DNA of 51,909 bases from Rhodocyclales bacterium (GCA_016235765.1 JACRIZ010000108.1:1-51909), one strand, 5' to 3'. Shown: positions 27,422 through 36,225, counted from the first letter of the stretch. Program-made: numbers and translations. Notes: generated from the sequence alone by a model not told the origin.

Positions 27422-29197
27422 TCAGGGCCGCAGCGCCCGATCCAGCGTGGCCGAGAAGAGATCGGCCGGCTGGTAGCCGACCACCCGCACGCCGGCGACT
27501 TCCTTGCCGTCGCGATCAAAGAATATGATGCCCGGCGGGCCGAACAGCTTGAAGCGCTTGAGCAGGGCCATGTCCTCGGCGGAAGTCGCCGTGACGTCGG
27601 CCTGCAGCAGGCGCACGTTGGCCAACTTGGCCTGTATCTGCGGGTCCGCGAAGGTGAATTTCTCCATCTCCTTGCAGGTGACGCACCAGTCGGCGTAGAA
27701 GTCGAGCATCACCGGCTGGCCGCGGCTGGCCGACTCCGCTACTCGGGCATCGAGTTCGGCAACCGACTTCACGCGCTCGAAAGTCAGCCGCGACGGTACG
27801 CCGCCCGGGGACGCCTCGCTGCGCAGGAAGCCGAGCGGCTGCAGCGGGTCATGGGCGCCGCCGAACACGCCGGCCAGCATCGCCGTGCCGGCCAGCAGCA
27901 TCAGCACGCCGACGCCCTTCCAGAGCCGTGTCCAACTGCTGCTGTGCGGCGGCAGCGGGTCGAGCGCGTGCAGGTAGATCGCCGGCACGATCAGCAGGGC
28001 CGACCAGCCGAGCATCTGCGCCCAGAGCGGGATCACCGGCGTCACCAGCCACAACGCGGTGGCCAGCATGATCACGCCGAAGAACTTCTTCACCGCCTCC
28101 ATCCACGGCCCGGCCTTGGGCAGCAGCGAGCGCGAGAAGACGCCGACCAGGATCAGCGGCGCGCCCATGCCCAGCGCCATGGCGAACAAGGCCGCGCCGC
28201 CGAGCACGGCATCCTTCGTTTGCGCGATGTAGAGCAGCGCGCCGGCCAGCGGCGCGGCGACGCAAGGGCCGACGATCAGCGCCGAGAGCGCGCCCATGGT
28301 CGCAATGGCACCGAAGCTGCCGCCCCGCCGGTTGGCTTCCTCCGAGAGCTTGCTCTGCAGCGCGGCCGGCAGTTGCAGCTCGTAGAAGCCGAACATCGAC
28401 AGAGACAGGACGACGAAGACCAGCGCGAAACCGCCCAGTACCCAGGCGTTCTGCAGCGCGCTCGACAGCAGCGTGCCCGAGAAGCCGGCGGCGACGCCGA
28501 CGGCCGCGTAGGTGACCGCCATGCCCAGCACGTAGGCGAGCGACAGCCAGAAGGCGCGCGCGTGCGTCACCGCGTGGCCGTGGTTGACGATGATGCCCGA
28601 CAGGATGGGCACCATCGGGAACACGCAGGGGGTCAGGCAGAGCAGCAGGCCGAAGCCGAAAAAGCTGGCGATGATCAGCCAGAAGCTGCCGTGCTTGAGG
28701 ATGCCGGCGATGCGCGAGGATTCGTCGCCGTCGTCGGCGAGGCCGGCTGCCACGGTGGCGACCGGTGTCGGCGCTTCGATCTTCGTCAGGTCTACCACCG
28801 CCTGCTGCGGCGTCGGCGGGTAGCAGATGCCCTCGTCCCAGCAGCCCTGCGACACCGCCTTGAGCGTGAAGGTGGTGGCGCCGCCGGCTTCGATGGGGAT
28901 GCGGATGGCGACCGAACCGCGATAGGTCTCGACCTTGCCGAAGAACTCGTCGTCCTTGACCTTGCCGGGCGGGAAGGCCGGCTCGCCAAGCTTGACGGTC
29001 GCAGGCTCGGCGCTGAAACGGAACTTCTCGCGGTACATGTAGTAGCGGTCGGTGATGTCCCAGCGCGCTTCTACGTTATTGGCGTCGATGGTCCGTACCG
29101 AGTACCGGTAGGCCTGTTCGGGTTCGAGGGGTTCTTCGGCGAGGGCGGGGAAGGCCAGCAGGGCAAGCAGCGGCAGCAGCAATCGGATCGGGTTCAT
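27422..29197 (-). CDS. dsbD: Thiol:disulfide interchange protein DsbD
   Basis: DsbD carries electrons from cytoplasmic thioredoxin to periplasmic disulfide isomerases and cytochrome c maturation. The 591-residue protein has a signal peptide (1-20) and an alpha domain with C119 and C125 (QGCWDEGICYPP). The eight-helix membrane domain has C187 and C191 (LLCLTPCVFPM) and a second Cys site in LIVGPCVAAP. The gamma domain has a thioredoxin-like DWCVTCK (C505, C508). All redox cysteines are present. The link between membrane and gamma domains encodes GGVPSRLTF (465-473) from a repeat copy. The ATG overlaps the cutA stop (ATGA). Confidence 0.95.
   Translation of the reverse strand: MNPIRLLLPLLALLAFPALAEEPLEPEQAYRYSVRTIDANNVEARWDITDRYYMYREKFRFSAEPATVKLGEPAFPPGKVKDDEFFGKVETYRGSVAIRIPIEAGGATTFTLKAVSQGCWDEGICYPPTPQQAVVDLTKIEAPTPVATVAAGLADDGDESSRIAGILKHGSFWLIIASFFGFGLLLCLTPCVFPMVPILSGIIVNHGHAVTHARAFWLSLAYVLGMAVTYAAVGVAAGFSGTLLSSALQNAWVLGGFALVFVVLSLSMFGFYELQLPAALQSKLSEEANRRGGSFGAIATMGALSALIVGPCVAAPLAGALLYIAQTKDAVLGGAALFAMALGMGAPLILVGVFSRSLLPKAGPWMEAVKKFFGVIMLATALWLVTPVIPLWAQMLGWSALLIVPAIYLHALDPLPPHSSSWTRLWKGVGVLMLLAGTAMLAGVFGGAHDPLQPLGFLRSEASPGGVPSRLTFERVKSVAELDARVAESASRGQPVMLDFYADWCVTCKEMEKFTFADPQIQAKLANVRLLQADVTATSAEDMALLKRFKLFGPPGIIFFDRDGKEVAGVRVVGYQPADLFSATLDRALRP
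27779..27804 (-). repeat. Dispersed ~26-bp repeat, copy C (inside dsbD)
   Basis: Minus-strand reading gives GCGGCGTACCGTC then GCGGCTGACTTTC, close to the consensus. It is translated in frame as GGVPSRLTF in the linker between the membrane and thioredoxin-like domains, a place that tolerates insertions. Confidence 0.65.
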
Positions 29198-29520
29198 GGG
29201 GTCGGGGAGGTGGTTTCGGCGGTCAGCCAGGCTAGGTAGGCGGGCAGGCCGCGGCTTATTGGGACAGCGACGATTTCGGGAAGTTCGTAGGGGTGCCGGG
29301 CGCGGATCGCGGCCTCGAGGTCCGGATAGCGGGCCGCGGTCGTCTTGATCAGCAGCGGCACTTCCTCGGCGGTTTCGACTTGGCCCTGCCAGCGATAGAC
29401 CGAGCGGCAGGGCGCCAGGATGTTTACGCAGGCCGCCAGGCGCTCCGAAACGACATGCTCGGCCAGCGCCTGGGCGCTGGCGGCATCGGGCAGATTGGTG
29501 AGCACGAGAAGGGCTTCCAT
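29194..29520 (-). CDS. cutA: CutA-family divalent cation tolerance protein
   Basis: The 108-residue protein has the CutA fold signature: VLTNLPDAASAQALAEHVVSERLAACVNILAPCRSVYRWQGQV, then EVPLLIKTTAARYPDLEAAIRARHPYELPEIVAVPI. CutA trimers bind divalent metals; their physiological role is still debated. It is directly upstream of dsbD with a 4-bp overlap, as in E. coli, and divergent from the coiled-coil gene. Confidence 0.93.
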   Translation of the reverse strand: MEALLVLTNLPDAASAQALAEHVVSERLAACVNILAPCRSVYRWQGQVETAEEVPLLIKTTAARYPDLEAAIRARHPYELPEIVAVPISRGLPAYLAWLTAETTSPTP

Positions 29521-29570
29521 GCTGGTATTCTACCGCCCGGGCAATACCGGCTCGGGAGGGGCGAAAGCTG

Positions 29571-30536
29571 ATGCGCGACCCAAAGGAATTGGAACCGCGG
29601 GAAGCCGAACAGCGCAGGAAGGCCGACGAAAACCGGCTGGCGGCGGAGCGCGACGGCGAGGCGGCTGCCTTGGCTCGGCTGGCCGGCGAACTGCGCGGCG
29701 CGGCCAGGGCTGCCACCGCCGGGCAGGCCGAGAGCGAGGCCTTGGCCGTGGCGCGCCGCCGCGCCGAAGTGGACGCGGCCGCCCTGGACCAGAGCAAGGC
29801 CAGGGTGAAGGCGGAAGCGGCAGCGCGGTCCACGACCCTGGAGCGCGTGGCGATCGAGCGCGACGCCGAACGGATCGCCCAGCAACGGCTGGAAGTCGAG
29901 GAACTGGCACTGGCCGAAGCCCAGCGTCGCGAGCAGGCCGCCGCCGATTTGCGCGCGGCCGTCGCCGCCCGGCTCAAGCGCGAGGCCCAGGCCAAGGCGT
30001 TCGCCGAGGCGCGTGCCGCTTCGGAGCAGGCCGCCTTGCAGGCCGCCAACGAGAAGATCCAACTGGAGCGCAGCCTGGAGGCGACCGCCTTGTCGCGCGC
30101 CGCCGCCGAGCGCGATGCCGCCCAGCTCGCCGAGCAGCGGGCGCAGCGCGAGATCGAGGCCGCCCGGGCCGAAGCGGCGCGCCGGGAAGCGGAAACCCAG
30201 TTGCGCGCCGCGGCCGCGGCGGCGCAACAGGCCAACGACAGGCTCGACAGCCTCGGCCCGCCGACCGTGCCGGTCGATCCGGTGGCGCCCCAGGAAGCCG
30301 AAGCCGTCGCGGAGACGCCCCAAGCGTCGCCACGACCGTCGTGGCGCGTGGCGGCGGCGCTCGCCGTCGCGGTCGGTCTGGGGCTGGGCGGGTACGCCGC
30401 CACCCAGTCCGGTATCGGCGCGCGAGTCGCGGCGCTACGCCTCGACACCGACGCCGAAAGCTTCGCGAGGCGTGCCGCGACGGCTGACTTTCAGGACAGC
30501 AGCCGGCGGCGCGTCAGCCCCAGCGCAAACCAGTAG
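29571..30536 (+). CDS. Ala/Glu/Arg-rich coiled-coil protein with a C-terminal membrane anchor
   Basis: The 321-residue product is almost entirely predicted coiled coil over residues 1-225 (repeated A/E/R/Q heptads, no Gly or Pro breaks). A Pro-rich linker (~228-255) and one hydrophobic helix (~257-280) follow. It has no known catalytic motif. GGGAGGGG before the ATG supports translation. The last ~20 codons run over a repeat copy (30467-30492) and then antisense into the 3' end of the ABC permease gene. The natural C terminus may therefore have been altered by the repeat. Function unknown; a scaffold or envelope-linking role is only a guess. Confidence 0.65.
   Translation: MRDPKELEPREAEQRRKADENRLAAERDGEAAALARLAGELRGAARAATAGQAESEALAVARRRAEVDAAALDQSKARVKAEAAARSTTLERVAIERDAERIAQQRLEVEELALAEAQRREQAAADLRAAVAARLKREAQAKAFAEARAASEQAALQAANEKIQLERSLEATALSRAAAERDAAQLAEQRAQREIEAARAEAARREAETQLRAAAAAAQQANDRLDSLGPPTVPVDPVAPQEAEAVAETPQASPRPSWRVAAALAVAVGLGLGGYAATQSGIGARVAALRLDTDAESFARRAATADFQDSSRRRVSPSANQ
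30467..30492 (+). repeat. Dispersed ~26-bp repeat, copy D
   Basis: Plus-strand reading gives GAGGCGTGCCGCG then ACGGCTGACTTTC. Its end touches the TGA stop of the ABC permease on the other strand (30491-30493), and it also codes for the C-terminal part of the coiled-coil protein. It is the only clear copy in this orientation. Confidence 0.65.
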
Positions 30537-31291
30537 CAGACGACGGTGATGGTGGCCAGCACCGCGATGTGCAGCAGCGGTGCGTCCGGGATCTGGCCGA
30601 ACAGCAGCGGCCGGACCAGCGCCACCGCATGCGTCAGCGGCAGCAGTTGCGCGGCCGCCTGGAAGCCGGCCGGCAGTTGTTCGAGCGGGAAGAAGACGCC
30701 GGAGAGCAGGGTCATCGGCGTGATGAAGAGCGTGAAGTAGTACATGAAGAAATCATAGGACGGTGCCAGCGCCGTGACGATCAGGCCCGGCGCCGCGAAG
30801 GCCAGGCCGGTCAGGAAGACGGCCGGGATCGCCCACAGCGCCAGCGGCGAGCTGGTCAACCCGAGCAGCGCGACGACGATCAGGATGGCGACGCCGGACA
30901 GCGTGGCCTTGGCCGCCGACCAGAGCAGTTCGCCCAGCACCACGTCGTCGAGCGCGATCGGCGCGTTCATGATGGCCTCCCAGCTCTTCTGCACGTGCAT
31001 GCGCGCGAAGGCCGAATAAAGCGACTCGAAGGAGGCCGCGTTCATGGTCGATGCGCACACGGTGCCGGCGGCGAGAAAGGCGATGTAGGAACCGCCGCCG
31101 AAGGCCGGCAGCGATTCCGGCAGCAGGCCACCCAAGCCGTAGCCGAGGCCGAACATGTAGATCATCGGATCGGCGAGGTTGCCGAGGATGGACGGAATGG
31201 CGAGCTTGCGCCAGACCATGAAGTTGCGCCGCCAGACGGCAAGGGCGCGCCAGGAAAGGCTGGGCGGTGCGAAGTGGGCAACGGCTTCCAT
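30491..31291 (-). CDS. ABC-2 type permease (NodJ/DrrB-like)
   Basis: The 266-residue membrane protein has about six helices and the ABC-2 signature region (FFMYYFTLFITPMTLLSGVFFPLEQLPAGFQ, then LLPLTHAVALVRPLL). It pairs with the ATPase encoded 14 bp upstream. Such pairs export drugs, polysaccharides or lipo-oligosaccharides; the substrate is unknown. ATG 31291 gives the normal N terminus. The stop codon abuts dispersed repeat copy D, and the last 46 bp overlap the convergent coiled-coil gene. Confidence 0.88.
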   Translation of the reverse strand: MEAVAHFAPPSLSWRALAVWRRNFMVWRKLAIPSILGNLADPMIYMFGLGYGLGGLLPESLPAFGGGSYIAFLAAGTVCASTMNAASFESLYSAFARMHVQKSWEAIMNAPIALDDVVLGELLWSAAKATLSGVAILIVVALLGLTSSPLALWAIPAVFLTGLAFAAPGLIVTALAPSYDFFMYYFTLFITPMTLLSGVFFPLEQLPAGFQAAAQLLPLTHAVALVRPLLFGQIPDAPLLHIAVLATITVVCYWFALGLTRRRLLS

Positions 31292-31305
31292 GATCAGTCC
31301 CTCAT

Positions 31306-32064
31306 CTAATCCCTGAGTTCGTGGCCGGTCAGTTTCAGGAACACGTCTTCGAGGTTGGCCGGCCGCAGCGGCGACGGCGAAACGGGAATGTGTTCGGCGA
31401 TCAGCGCCTGCGGCGACCCTTCGGAAATGATGCGGCCTTCGTCCATGATCGCCAGTCGCTGGCACAGCCGCTCGGCCTCTTCCATGAAGTGCGTGGTGAG
31501 CAGGATGGTCTTGCCTTCGGCGAGCAGGCCTTGCAGGCGCTCCCAGATCAGGTGCCGCGCTTGCGGATCGAGGCCGGTGGTAGGCTCGTCGAGCAGCAGC
31601 AGGTCCGGGTCGTTGATCAGCGCGCGCGCCAGGGTCAGCCGCCGCTTCATGCCGCCCGACAGGGTGCGGATGGCGGCGTCGGCCTTGTTGCCGAGGCCGG
31701 CGAATTCGAGCAGGCGCGGAATGCGGGCGCGGATGGTTGCGTCGTCGATACCGAAGTAGCGGCCGAACACCAGCAGGTTCTCGGCGGCGGAGAAATCCGG
31801 GTCGAGGTTGTCGAACTGCGGCACCACGCCGACGCGGATGCGCGCCTCGCGGGCGCGGCGCGGCACCGGCTCGCCGACCATCGAGATGCTGCCGCCGTCC
31901 GGCGCGGTCAGGCCCAGGCAGCAGCGCAGGGTGGTGGTCTTGCCGGCGCCGTTGGGCCCGAGCAGGCCGAAGCACTCCCCCTTTGTCAGGGAGAAGGAAA
32001 TGCCGGCCACCACTTCGCGGTCGCCGTAGCGCTTGTGGAGGTCGATGACTGCTAGCGGTGCCAT
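31306..32064 (-). CDS. ABC transporter ATP-binding protein (NodI/DrrA-like)
   Basis: The 252-residue ATPase has Walker [10 protein letters not shown], a [17 protein letters not shown]-loop, the signature [16 protein letters not shown], Walker [14 protein letters not shown] and the H-loop [12 protein letters not shown]. It ends with the [22 protein letters not shown] tail typical of NodI/DrrA. It partners with the ABC-2 permease immediately downstream. ATG 32064 overlaps the hydrolase stop by 13 bp, so the four genes ferredoxin-hydrolase-ATPase-permease form one operon. Confidence 0.92.
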   Translation of the reverse strand: MAPLAVIDLHKRYGDREVVAGISFSLTKGECFGLLGPNGAGKTTTLRCCLGLTAPDGGSISMVGEPVPRRAREARIRVGVVPQFDNLDPDFSAAENLLVFGRYFGIDDATIRARIPRLLEFAGLGNKADAAIRTLSGGMKRRLTLARALINDPDLLLLDEPTTGLDPQARHLIWERLQGLLAEGKTILLTTHFMEEAERLCQRLAIMDEGRIISEGSPQALIAEHIPVSPSPLRPANLEDVFLKLTGHELRD

Positions 32065-32672
32065 GCGTCGTGGATGATCCTGCGGATGAGGTGCAGCCGG
32101 CGATGGAAGAAGTGGTCGGCGCCGGGAATGACGGTGACCGGCAGTTCCAGCGGCTCGGCCCACTTGAGCACGTTGGCCAGCGGCACCGTCTCGTCGGCCG
32201 AGCCGTGGATGACGATGGTGTCGGCAGCTACCGCTTCCGTCTCGTACTTGCGGTCGCCCTCGATGAAGCCGGCTGCCGTGCCGACCAGCACGAGGCGTCG
32301 TGCCGCGACTGACTTTGCCAGCCGCGTGACGACGTAGGCACCGAAGGAGAAGCCGGCGAGGTAGAGCGGCAACTCGCCAAAGCGTTCGCGTGCGTAGTCG
32401 TGCACCACCCGCAGATCATCGGTCTCGGCGATGCCGCGGTCGTGCGTCCCTTCCGTACCGCCGACGCCGCGAAAGCTCGGCCGCAGCGTATGGCAGCCGA
32501 GCTCGCGGAAGGCCTTGGCCAGCGTCGTCACCACCTTGTTGTCTGCGGTGCCGCCGAACAGCGGATGCGGATGGGCGATCAGCGCGAGGCCGGTCGCCGC
32601 CTCCTGCGGTTCGACGAAGACCTCGATCTTGCCTGCCGGGCCGTCGAGCAGGACGTGCTCGTGACGGCTCAT
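32052..32672 (-). CDS. Small alpha/beta hydrolase (dienelactone-hydrolase-like)
   Basis: The 206-residue protein has [15 protein letters not shown] and the nucleophile elbow GFSFG. The presumed acid Asp lies in [11 protein letters not shown], and the catalytic His in [10 protein letters not shown]. The pattern fits the COG2945-type alpha/beta hydrolases, which lack a cap domain. The substrate is unknown. The ATG overlaps the ferredoxin stop (ATGA). No signal peptide is seen, so it is cytoplasmic. Confidence 0.88.
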   Translation of the reverse strand: MSRHEHVLLDGPAGKIEVFVEPQEAATGLALIAHPHPLFGGTADNKVVTTLAKAFRELGCHTLRPSFRGVGGTEGTHDRGIAETDDLRVVHDYARERFGELPLYLAGFSFGAYVVTRLAKSVAARRLVLVGTAAGFIEGDRKYETEAVAADTIVIHGSADETVPLANVLKWAEPLELPVTVIPGADHFFHRRLHLIRRIIHDAWHR

Positions 32673-32986
32673 GGCTTGTCGATCAGCAGACGCTCGACGA
32701 TCTTGCCCTGGACGAGGTGCGAGTCGATGATCTCGTCGATGTCTTCCTGGTCGACGAAGGTGTACCAGGTCGCTTCGGGATAGATGACGATCACCGGCCC
32801 CAGGTCGCAACGGTCCAGGCAGCCGGCATTGTTGATGCGCACCTTGCCGGAGATCTTGTCGCCGAGGCCTTTGACCCGCTGCTTGCAGTAGTCGCGCATC
32901 TCGGCGGCGCCGTGGTTGTTGCAGCACGCCTCGCCGGCTTCGCGCTGGTTGGTGCAGAAAAATACGTGGTATCGGTAATGGCTCAT
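32669..32986 (-). CDS. Thioredoxin-like [2Fe-2S] ferredoxin
   Basis: The 105-residue protein begins MSHYRYHVFFCTNQREAGE and has cysteines in FFCTNQ, EACCNNHG and AGCLDRCDLGP. This fits the thioredoxin-fold 2Fe-2S ferredoxins related to NuoE and Shethna-type proteins. IVIYPEATWYTFVDQEDIDEIIDSHL is the usual C-terminal half. It is the first gene of the operon with the hydrolase and ABC transporter. A -10-like TATAAT lies 26 bp before its ATG. The redox partner is not known. Confidence 0.9.
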   Translation of the reverse strand: MSHYRYHVFFCTNQREAGEACCNNHGAAEMRDYCKQRVKGLGDKISGKVRINNAGCLDRCDLGPVIVIYPEATWYTFVDQEDIDEIIDSHLVQGKIVERLLIDKP

Positions 32987-33011
32987 GGCAACGGGCTCCA
33001 GTGTGCGGTCG

Positions 33012-33017
33012 ATTATA
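33012..33017 (-). promoter_or_regulatory. -10 element ahead of the ferredoxin operon
   Basis: The minus strand reads a consensus TATAAT 26 bp before the ferredoxin ATG, in the 114-bp divergent region. No good -35 element is visible, so activation by a regulator is possible. Confidence 0.4.
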
Positions 33018-33027
33018 GCGGCGCCCT

Positions 33028-33055
33028 TTCGACCCCCGGCCAACCCTGCCATAAT
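33028..33055 (+). promoter_or_regulatory. Candidate sigma-70 promoter for the kinase at 33101
   Basis: TTCGAC (33028-33033), 16 bp and CATAAT (33050-33055) lie about 45 bp before the ATG of the sensor gene. The match to consensus is moderate. Confidence 0.45.
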
Positions 33056-33100
33056 GGATTCGTCGCATCCAAAGAAAAAAGGTCCTGCAGACTGTGCGCC

Positions 33101-34669
33101 ATGACAGAAGACCATAAAGGCGTTCCGGCTTTCGTGCGCGACCGACGCTGGTGGCTGCTGCCGCTGCTCGCCTGGGCCCTGGTGTCCGCCCTGCTGTTCC
33201 AACTGCGCGTCACCAACATCCATCGCCAGGCGATCGACGTTGCGGCGGAAGGGGCGCGCAACATCTTCCGCATGGTGGTCCTGACGCGGTCCTGGAATGC
33301 GAGCCACGGCGGCGTCTATGTGCCGGTCACCCCGACCATCCAGCCCAATCCCTATCTCGACCATCCGCAGCGCGACGTGAAGACGACCGACGGCATGGCG
33401 ATGACGCTGATCAATCCGGCCTACATGACCCGGCTGATCGCGGAGATGACCAAGGCCGAGTCGGGCGTCGAGTTCCACCTGACCAGCCTGAAGCCCATCC
33501 GGCCGCAGAACCAGGCCGACCCATGGGAGCAGTCGGCCCTGGCGGCTTTCGAGTCCGGCGGCACGGAAAGGCTGGAGGTCGTTGCCGGCGAGCACGGCGA
33601 CGCGCTGCGCTACATGGCGCCGCTGCGGGTCGAGGAGGCTTGCCTGCCGTGCCACCGGCAGCAGGGTTACAGGCTTGGCGACATTCGCGGCGGTATCAGC
33701 GTCACGCAACAATATGCGCCTATCGAGGCGGCATCGATCACCGCGATCCGCCAGTCGGCCGTCAGCCATGGCGGCGTCTTCATTCTGGCGGCGCTGGCCG
33801 GCTGGGCGCTGCTCGAACTCCTGCGCCGGCGCTGGTTCGACCTGGCCGGCAATATTCGCCAACTGGAGGGAGCGCGCGGCGAACTGACCCGACAGGTGGT
33901 CGTCAACGAACGGCTGGCCACGCTGGGCCGCCAGGCGGCGGACTTCACGCGGGACGTAAGCGCGCCGCTGGCGGTCGTGATGGGGGCGGTTTCGCAGCAC
34001 GAGGCGACGGCGGCCCGGGTAGACGCCATGCTTGCCGGCGAAGAGGTCGCCGAGGGCGACTTGCGCCGCGAACTGGCCGAGTTCCGGGACGCCGATGCGC
34101 TGGCCCTCTCGAGCCTGGCCCGCGCCATGAACCTGACCCAGGCGTTCTGTCGTACCTCGATCGATCGGGTTTCGGAGCGCACGCGGATCTTTTCCATGCG
34201 TGGCCTGATCGACGATGTCCTGGCGGCAGCGGGACCGCAACTGGCGCGGCTGCCGGTCAAGGTGGTCGTCGACTGCCCGGCCGACCTGTGGCTGCAGGGA
34301 ATTCCGGGACTGGTCGATCAACTGCTGACCAACCTGACCGACAATGCGGTCGCCCATGCCTTCGGCCACGGCCAGCGGGCCGGCACTGTGCGGATCGCCG
34401 CCGCACGGGAGGGCGACAGCCTGCACCTGGTATTCGCCGACGATGGGGTCGGCATCGCGGCGGCGCACATCGAACGCATGTTTCGCCCCTTCGACGCTGC
34501 CGACGGCGGTCCGGGCGACCATGGCCTCGGCCTGTTCATCTGTCATCACATCGTAACGGCCAGATTGGCGGGAACCATCGAATGCGAGAACCGGCCGCGA
34601 GCGGGTTGCCGATTCGACATTCGTTTCCCGGCCAATTTCGTCGGCGGCATGCATCCTGCGCCGACCTGA
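33101..34669 (+). CDS. Membrane sensor kinase homologue with a CxxCH motif and no phospho-His
   Basis: The 522-residue protein has an N-terminal helix (~18-34) and a periplasmic Tll0287-like (DUF3365) sensor. That sensor includes CLPCH at C181-H185, a candidate heme site. A second helix lies at ~224-242. The kinase half resembles the one encoded at 36255. However, the segment that reads AAGFAHEINTP there reads AADFTRDVSAP here, so R284 replaces the phospho-accepting histidine. The ATP lid and N box (NLTDNAVAHAF, DDGVGIA, GDHGLGLFICH) remain. It may work as a heteromeric partner or regulator of the paralogue. It converges on the HD-GYP regulator with an 11-bp gap. Confidence 0.85.
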   Translation: MTEDHKGVPAFVRDRRWWLLPLLAWALVSALLFQLRVTNIHRQAIDVAAEGARNIFRMVVLTRSWNASHGGVYVPVTPTIQPNPYLDHPQRDVKTTDGMAMTLINPAYMTRLIAEMTKAESGVEFHLTSLKPIRPQNQADPWEQSALAAFESGGTERLEVVAGEHGDALRYMAPLRVEEACLPCHRQQGYRLGDIRGGISVTQQYAPIEAASITAIRQSAVSHGGVFILAALAGWALLELLRRRWFDLAGNIRQLEGARGELTRQVVVNERLATLGRQAADFTRDVSAPLAVVMGAVSQHEATAARVDAMLAGEEVAEGDLRRELAEFRDADALALSSLARAMNLTQAFCRTSIDRVSERTRIFSMRGLIDDVLAAAGPQLARLPVKVVVDCPADLWLQGIPGLVDQLLTNLTDNAVAHAFGHGQRAGTVRIAAAREGDSLHLVFADDGVGIAAAHIERMFRPFDAADGGPGDHGLGLFICHHIVTARLAGTIECENRPRAGCRFDIRFPANFVGGMHPAPT

Positions 34670-34680
34670 TCGGAGCGGTA

Positions 34681-36225
34681 CTAGAGCGGCGCAGCCCTCT
34701 CGTCCGGAAGCACCGCGGAGCGGATGATTTCGTCCAGTTCGCCACGCCGGTAGAGCGCCGCGAAAGCACGCACCACATCCGGGTCGAACTGGGTGGCGGC
34801 GCCTGCTTCGATGGTCGAAATCGCCTTCTCGGCGGGCCAGGCGTCCTTGTAGGGGCGCCGGCTGACCAGTGCGTCGAAGACATCGACGACGGAGACGATG
34901 CGCGTCAGGAGCGAGAACTCGCTCGACGGACGACCCAGCGGATAGCCGGTGCCGTCCCAGCGCTCGTGATGCGAGTAGGCCACTTTCCGCGCCAGATCGA
35001 AGAACTCATCGTGCCTGAGAATGTGCGCGCCGATATCGGTGTGGCGTTGCATGAGCTCCAGTTCGCTGCCTTCCAGCGGGCCGGGTTTGGCCAGGATCTG
35101 GTCGGGAATGCCGATCTTGCCGACATCGTGCAGGCGGCTGGCCTTGCCCCAAACCTCGGCCTGGTCCTTGGCAATGCCCAACTCCGTCGCCACCATCCGG
35201 GTATAGGTGTCGATGCGCGCGATGTGCTGGCCGGTGGTCTTGTCCTTGAACTCGGCGACTTCGGCGAGCATGTCGACCGCGTTGTTGTGCGATGCCAGCA
35301 CGTTCATGTGCAGGCGCAGGTTTTCGAGGGCAGTCGAACATTGGTAGGCCAGCACTTCCAGCAGGCCGCGATCCTGATCGGTCATTTGCGCGGTCGGCTC
35401 GATGTAGATGAAGCCCATGGGCCGGCCCCGGCCACGCAAGGGCAGCACCATGGCGTTGGCGCGCAGGCCCGGCGGCAGGGTGCCCATCAGCACCGCCTCG
35501 GTGCACAGGCGGCGAATCTCCTCGAAGCGTTCGCCGGTCGGGAAGGTATCGGACTTGGCCTGCACGACGATTTCCTGCCCGTCGATGGTGGCGACCATGC
35601 CGTCGATGGTGGACAGGAACGTGCTGTCGTCCAGGTGGCAGAGGCCGATGACCTGCGTCAGCACGCCCTGGAAGAACTCGTTGAGCGATCGGGTCGAGAT
35701 GCGATAGATCTCGGGTGCGGCATCGAGTATGCCGGCCAGGCCGAGGCGGTTGAGGTCGATGGTGCGCAGGTCCCGGAACGCCTTGAGTGCCGAGCGAACG
35801 GTCGTGTACAGGCGCTGCGCGGTCAGCTCGGTCTTGTCCTTGTAGTCGTCGATGTCGTAGTGGTCGATGACGAACCGCTCCGGCGCCATGCCCGGCTGGC
35901 CGGTGCGGATGACGATGCGCAGCATCTCGTTGCCCAGCCGGTCGCGGATGTATTCGACCAGCTTGAGACCCGCATCGTCCGTCTCCATGACGACGTCGAT
36001 CAGAGCGACGGCGATGTCGCGATGCTGGGCCAGCATCGCCTTCGCCTCCGTCGCGGAACCGGCTTCGAGGATCTCCAGTTCGCGGTCGGCGAAGCTGAAG
36101 CCCTTGAGGTTGAGGCGCGTCAGGCTGCGCACATCCGGTTCGTCGTCCACCACCAGCAGCTTCCAGGGGCGCAACCTGGAACTCGCGGGTTTGGCTTCGG
36201 ACCGTGCGGAGCGGATGATTTTCAT
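34681..36225 (-). CDS. Response regulator: REC, DUF3369 and HD-GYP domains
   Basis: The 514-residue protein has a receiver (VVDDEPD; D77 in VALIDVVM). A DUF3369 middle domain begins near DDYKDKTELTAQRLYTTVRS, and the C-terminal HD-GYP domain carries HDVGKIGIPD and HHERWDGTGYP. It should hydrolyse c-di-GMP when phosphorylated. The kinase with the hemerythrin domain ends 29 bp upstream on the same strand and is the obvious partner. ATG 36225 is followed directly by a basic stretch before the receiver. Confidence 0.92.
   Translation of the reverse strand: MKIIRSARSEAKPASSRLRPWKLLVVDDEPDVRSLTRLNLKGFSFADRELEILEAGSATEAKAMLAQHRDIAVALIDVVMETDDAGLKLVEYIRDRLGNEMLRIVIRTGQPGMAPERFVIDHYDIDDYKDKTELTAQRLYTTVRSALKAFRDLRTIDLNRLGLAGILDAAPEIYRISTRSLNEFFQGVLTQVIGLCHLDDSTFLSTIDGMVATIDGQEIVVQAKSDTFPTGERFEEIRRLCTEAVLMGTLPPGLRANAMVLPLRGRGRPMGFIYIEPTAQMTDQDRGLLEVLAYQCSTALENLRLHMNVLASHNNAVDMLAEVAEFKDKTTGQHIARIDTYTRMVATELGIAKDQAEVWGKASRLHDVGKIGIPDQILAKPGPLEGSELELMQRHTDIGAHILRHDEFFDLARKVAYSHHERWDGTGYPLGRPSSEFSLLTRIVSVVDVFDALVSRRPYKDAWPAEKAISTIEAGAATQFDPDVVRAFAALYRRGELDEIIRSAVLPDERAAPL

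Noticed and set aside
29198-30448. An open-frame extension upstream of the dsbD start
   Set aside because: It is low-complexity Ser/Arg/Ala sequence and covers cutA and the antisense of the coiled-coil gene. DsbD has a clear signal peptide at ATG 29197.
31625-31660. Repeat-like GGTCAGCCGCCGC in the ABC ATPase gene
   Set aside because: It encodes the conserved ABC signature region ([10 protein letters not shown]), which explains the resemblance.
32289-32320. Possible further copy of the dispersed repeat in the hydrolase gene
   Set aside because: It needs two small indels to align and lies in a plausible conserved beta-strand of the hydrolase (RRLVLVGTA). Chance or protein constraint is more likely.
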